DNA of 6,309 nucleotides from Actinomycetota bacterium. GTDB lineage: Bacteria > Actinomycetota > Actinomycetes > S36-B12 > UBA5976. The stretch is from contig JAPLBX010000090.1 of assembly GCA_026392535.1 (NCBI GenBank), positions 1 to 6,309 of the forward strand. Reading direction: 5' to 3'. A program made the translations under genes and the position numbers. Positions 4,660 through 6,309 of the stretch are shown here, piece after piece. Numbering within the stretch: the first letter of the stretch is position 1; the number at the start of each line of letters is the position of its first letter. A model generated the notes under the pieces. That model saw only the letters and a list, made by a program, of their open reading frames with translations. It was not told the origin of the DNA and made no database searches.

Positions 4660-6309
4660 ATGAGTTATAGCAATAATCGACGCGATGGCGCACGCCAACG
4701 CGATAACAGCCGTCCAAATAATCGTCGCCGAAGTGGCAGTGGTGGTGGTTACGGCGGAGGTCGTAGTCGCGATCGCGATCGCAAACCAGATGGCGCATAC
4801 CGCGGTGTTCGTCTAGACATCACAGAAGAAACTCCTCTTGCCCAAGACTTCGTTGATCTTGGAATCCCAACCCAACTTGGTTACGGACTTGGCGCCCAAG
4901 GAATCTTGGAACCATTCCCAATTCAAGCTGCCACCATTGGTGATGCTTTAGCTGGACGTGACGTGCTTGGTCGCGGACGTACTGGTTCTGGAAAAACTTT
5001 AGCTTTTGGTTTACCACTTCTTTCCCGTCTTATGGGAAGCAAGTCAGAACCAACTCGTCCACGCGCAATGATTTTGGTGCCAACTCGCGAACTTGCATTG
5101 CAAGTTCATGATGCACTTGCACCACTTGGCCATTTAGTTGGTTTGAGTTTCAGCATTGTTATCGGTGGCGCTCAATACTCAAAGCAAATTGATTCACTTG
5201 CACGTGGTGCAGATGTTTTGGTTGCAACTCCAGGACGACTAGAAGACTTAATTGATCGTGGCGCTTGCGATTTGAGTGCGGTTGAAATAGCAGTTTTGGA
5301 TGAAGCAGATCAAATGGCTGACATGGGCTTCTTGCCAATTGTTAGCGATCTGATGGCAATGATTCCTGCTGGTGGACAGCGTTTGCTTTTCAGCGCGACT
5401 CTCGATCGTGGCGTTGATGCAATTGTTAATGCACACCTTGTTAACCCTGCAGAGCACGCTACTGAACCTGGTACTGCCAGCGTTACAACCATGGATCACT
5501 ACGTATTCTTAGTTGAACCGCGTGAGAAGTACCCAGTTATTCGCACTATCGCAACTCGTAAAGGTCGGACAATTGCATTCGTTCGCACCCAACGCGCAGC
5601 AGATGAACTTTGTGATGAACTAACAACAATGGGGGTCAAGGCTGATGCACTTCACGGTGGCAAGAGCCAAGGTGCACGAAATAAAGCTTTAAAGAATTTG
5701 AAAGATGGAAATGTTTCTGTCTTAGTTGCAACGGACGTTGCTGCTCGCGGTATTCACATCGATGACATCGATCTTGTCCTCAACGTTGATATGCCACGCG
5801 ACTACAAAGATTACCTACACCGTGCAGGCCGAACAGCTCGCGCTGGTGCAACCGGCATGGTTGTCAGCATTGGAAACGTTAAACAAAGCCGAAACGTTAA
5901 ACAACTAATGGATCAAGCTGGCGTTGACCCGGTTACCCACCGCGTTCGTGCCTCTGATGACATCGTTTCTGAAATTACTGGTGCAATTGATGTAATCGTC
6001 AAGCGCCCAGTATCAGGTGGCGACTTCCGACTAAACGATGTTCGCGAAAATCGCGGAGAACGTGAAGAAGGCTCAGAACGTGCTGAACGTGGAGAACGTC
6101 GCGAATCACGTGGCGATGATCGACGCGGTGGCAGTGGTGGACGTGACTTCGGTCGCGACAACAATCGCAGTGGTGGACGTGACTTCGGTCGCGACAGCAA
6201 TCGCAGTGGCGGTAGTGGTGGACGTGACTTCGGTCGCGACAACAATCGCAGCGGTGGCAGTGATTTCCGACGAGATGATCGCCGCACCGAACGACCACGA
6301 CGTGAAGAA
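4660..6309 (+). CDS. DEAD-box RNA helicase with RGG-like tails (3' end beyond window)
   Basis: These 550 codons without a stop encode an ATP-dependent RNA helicase of the RhlE/DeaD type, which remodels rRNA and mRNA structure in cytoplasmic ribosome assembly, RNA decay or cold adaptation. All core motifs are present: Q motif FPIQ (86-89), motif I GRTGSGKT (106-113), Ia PTRELALQ (141-148), GG (169-170), Ib TPGRLED (190-196), II DEAD (214-217), III SAT (245-247), IV IAFVRTQ (305-311), V ATDVAARGIHI (357-367) and VI HRAGRTARAG (387-396). The N-terminal 45 residues are Arg/Asn/Gly-rich (SGSGGGYGGGRSRDRDR). After about residue 450 comes a charged RE/RGE linker, then tandem RDFGRDNN-type repeats. 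These basic, disordered ends are typical RNA-binding extensions. ATG 4660 is set by GAGAAG eight bases upstream. The leader is strongly folded, so autoregulation through its own mRNA structure is plausible. Which helicase subtype it is cannot be fixed here, so no symbol is given. Confidence 0.96.
   Translation, partial: MSYSNNRRDGARQRDNSRPNNRRRSGSGGGYGGGRSRDRDRKPDGAYRGVRLDITEETPLAQDFVDLGIPTQLGYGLGAQGILEPFPIQAATIGDALAGRDVLGRGRTGSGKTLAFGLPLLSRLMGSKSEPTRPRAMILVPTRELALQVHDALAPLGHLVGLSFSIVIGGAQYSKQIDSLARGADVLVATPGRLEDLIDRGACDLSAVEIAVLDEADQMADMGFLPIVSDLMAMIPAGGQRLLFSATLDRGVDAIVNAHLVNPAEHATEPGTASVTTMDHYVFLVEPREKYPVIRTIATRKGRTIAFVRTQRAADELCDELTTMGVKADALHGGKSQGARNKALKNLKDGNVSVLVATDVAARGIHIDDIDLVLNVDMPRDYKDYLHRAGRTARAGATGMVVSIGNVKQSRNVKQLMDQAGVDPVTHRVRASDDIVSEITGAIDVIVKRPVSGGDFRLNDVRENRGEREEGSERAERGERRESRGDDRRGGSGGRDFGRDNNRSGGRDFGRDSNRSGGSGGRDFGRDNNRSGGSDFRRDDRRTERPRREE
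6133..6282 (+). repeat. Tandem 36-bp repeats encoding SGGRDFGRD(N/S)NR
   Basis: Units at 6133-6168, 6169-6204 and 6214-6249 are 36 bp each and identical except for one base (AAC to AGC, Asn to Ser, in the second). A 9-bp AGTGGCGGT lies before the third, and a decayed fourth unit follows at 6250-6282 (SGGSDFRRDDR). They code for helicase residues 492-530 and beyond. Identity even at third positions points to recent duplication by slippage or recombination, so copy number probably varies between strains. Confidence 0.85.

Noticed and set aside
5913..6298. Long minus-strand open frames opposite the helicase tail (Arg/Ser/Pro-rich and His/Cys/Arg-rich)
   Set aside because: They are mirror products of the tandem repeats and of stop-poor codon use on the coding strand; no start signals and no known domains.

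Overview
This window looks like a piece of an actinobacterial chromosome with moderate to low G+C. The best fit is a streamlined freshwater lineage of the Nanopelagicales (acI) type. The reasons are a GTP-type PEP carboxykinase, a DUF3039 protein coupled to an SF2 helicase (a pairing I know from Actinobacteria), a DEAD-box helicase with the actinobacterial motif VI (HRAGRTARAG), A+T-leaning codon use, short intergenic gaps, and a promoter that appears to give a leaderless mRNA. The lineage is an inference from protein character. No rRNA, tRNA, CRISPR array, insertion sequence or phage gene was seen.

Left part, minus strand (1-1630). The order of transcription is argF (ornithine carbamoyltransferase, 1630 to 706), a small DUF3039 protein (704 to 408) and a DEIH-box helicase (411 to the window edge). 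argF and DUF3039 are one base apart, and DUF3039 and the helicase overlap by four bases (GTGA), so the three look translationally coupled. argF is broken: about 31 codons (about 95 bp) are missing after residue 72 and the frame shifts.

Middle, minus strand (1631-3617). A 172-bp spacer carries an inverted repeat and short direct repeats. It is followed by an intact GTP-dependent PEP carboxykinase gene (pckG), the anaplerotic/gluconeogenic PEP-oxaloacetate enzyme.

Divergent region and right part, plus strand (3618-6309). A 165-bp divergent promoter region holds a 40-bp imperfect palindrome laid over a -35/-10 pair that would start transcription at or next to the ATG of a LigB/DODA-type extradiol dioxygenase (3783-4469). 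This dioxygenase has lost, in frame, the C-terminal segment that normally carries a conserved P-T-x-E-H motif. A 190-bp spacer follows with four consecutive hairpins and a possible alternative pairing next to the ribosome binding site. It leads into a long DEAD-box RNA helicase gene that runs off the right edge and ends in near-identical RGG-like repeats.

The genes are mostly ordinary housekeeping functions. The points worth a second look are the two separate internal losses of roughly 30 codons in two otherwise well-kept enzymes only about 3 kb apart, the palindromic operator on a leaderless promoter, and the structured leader of the RNA helicase.
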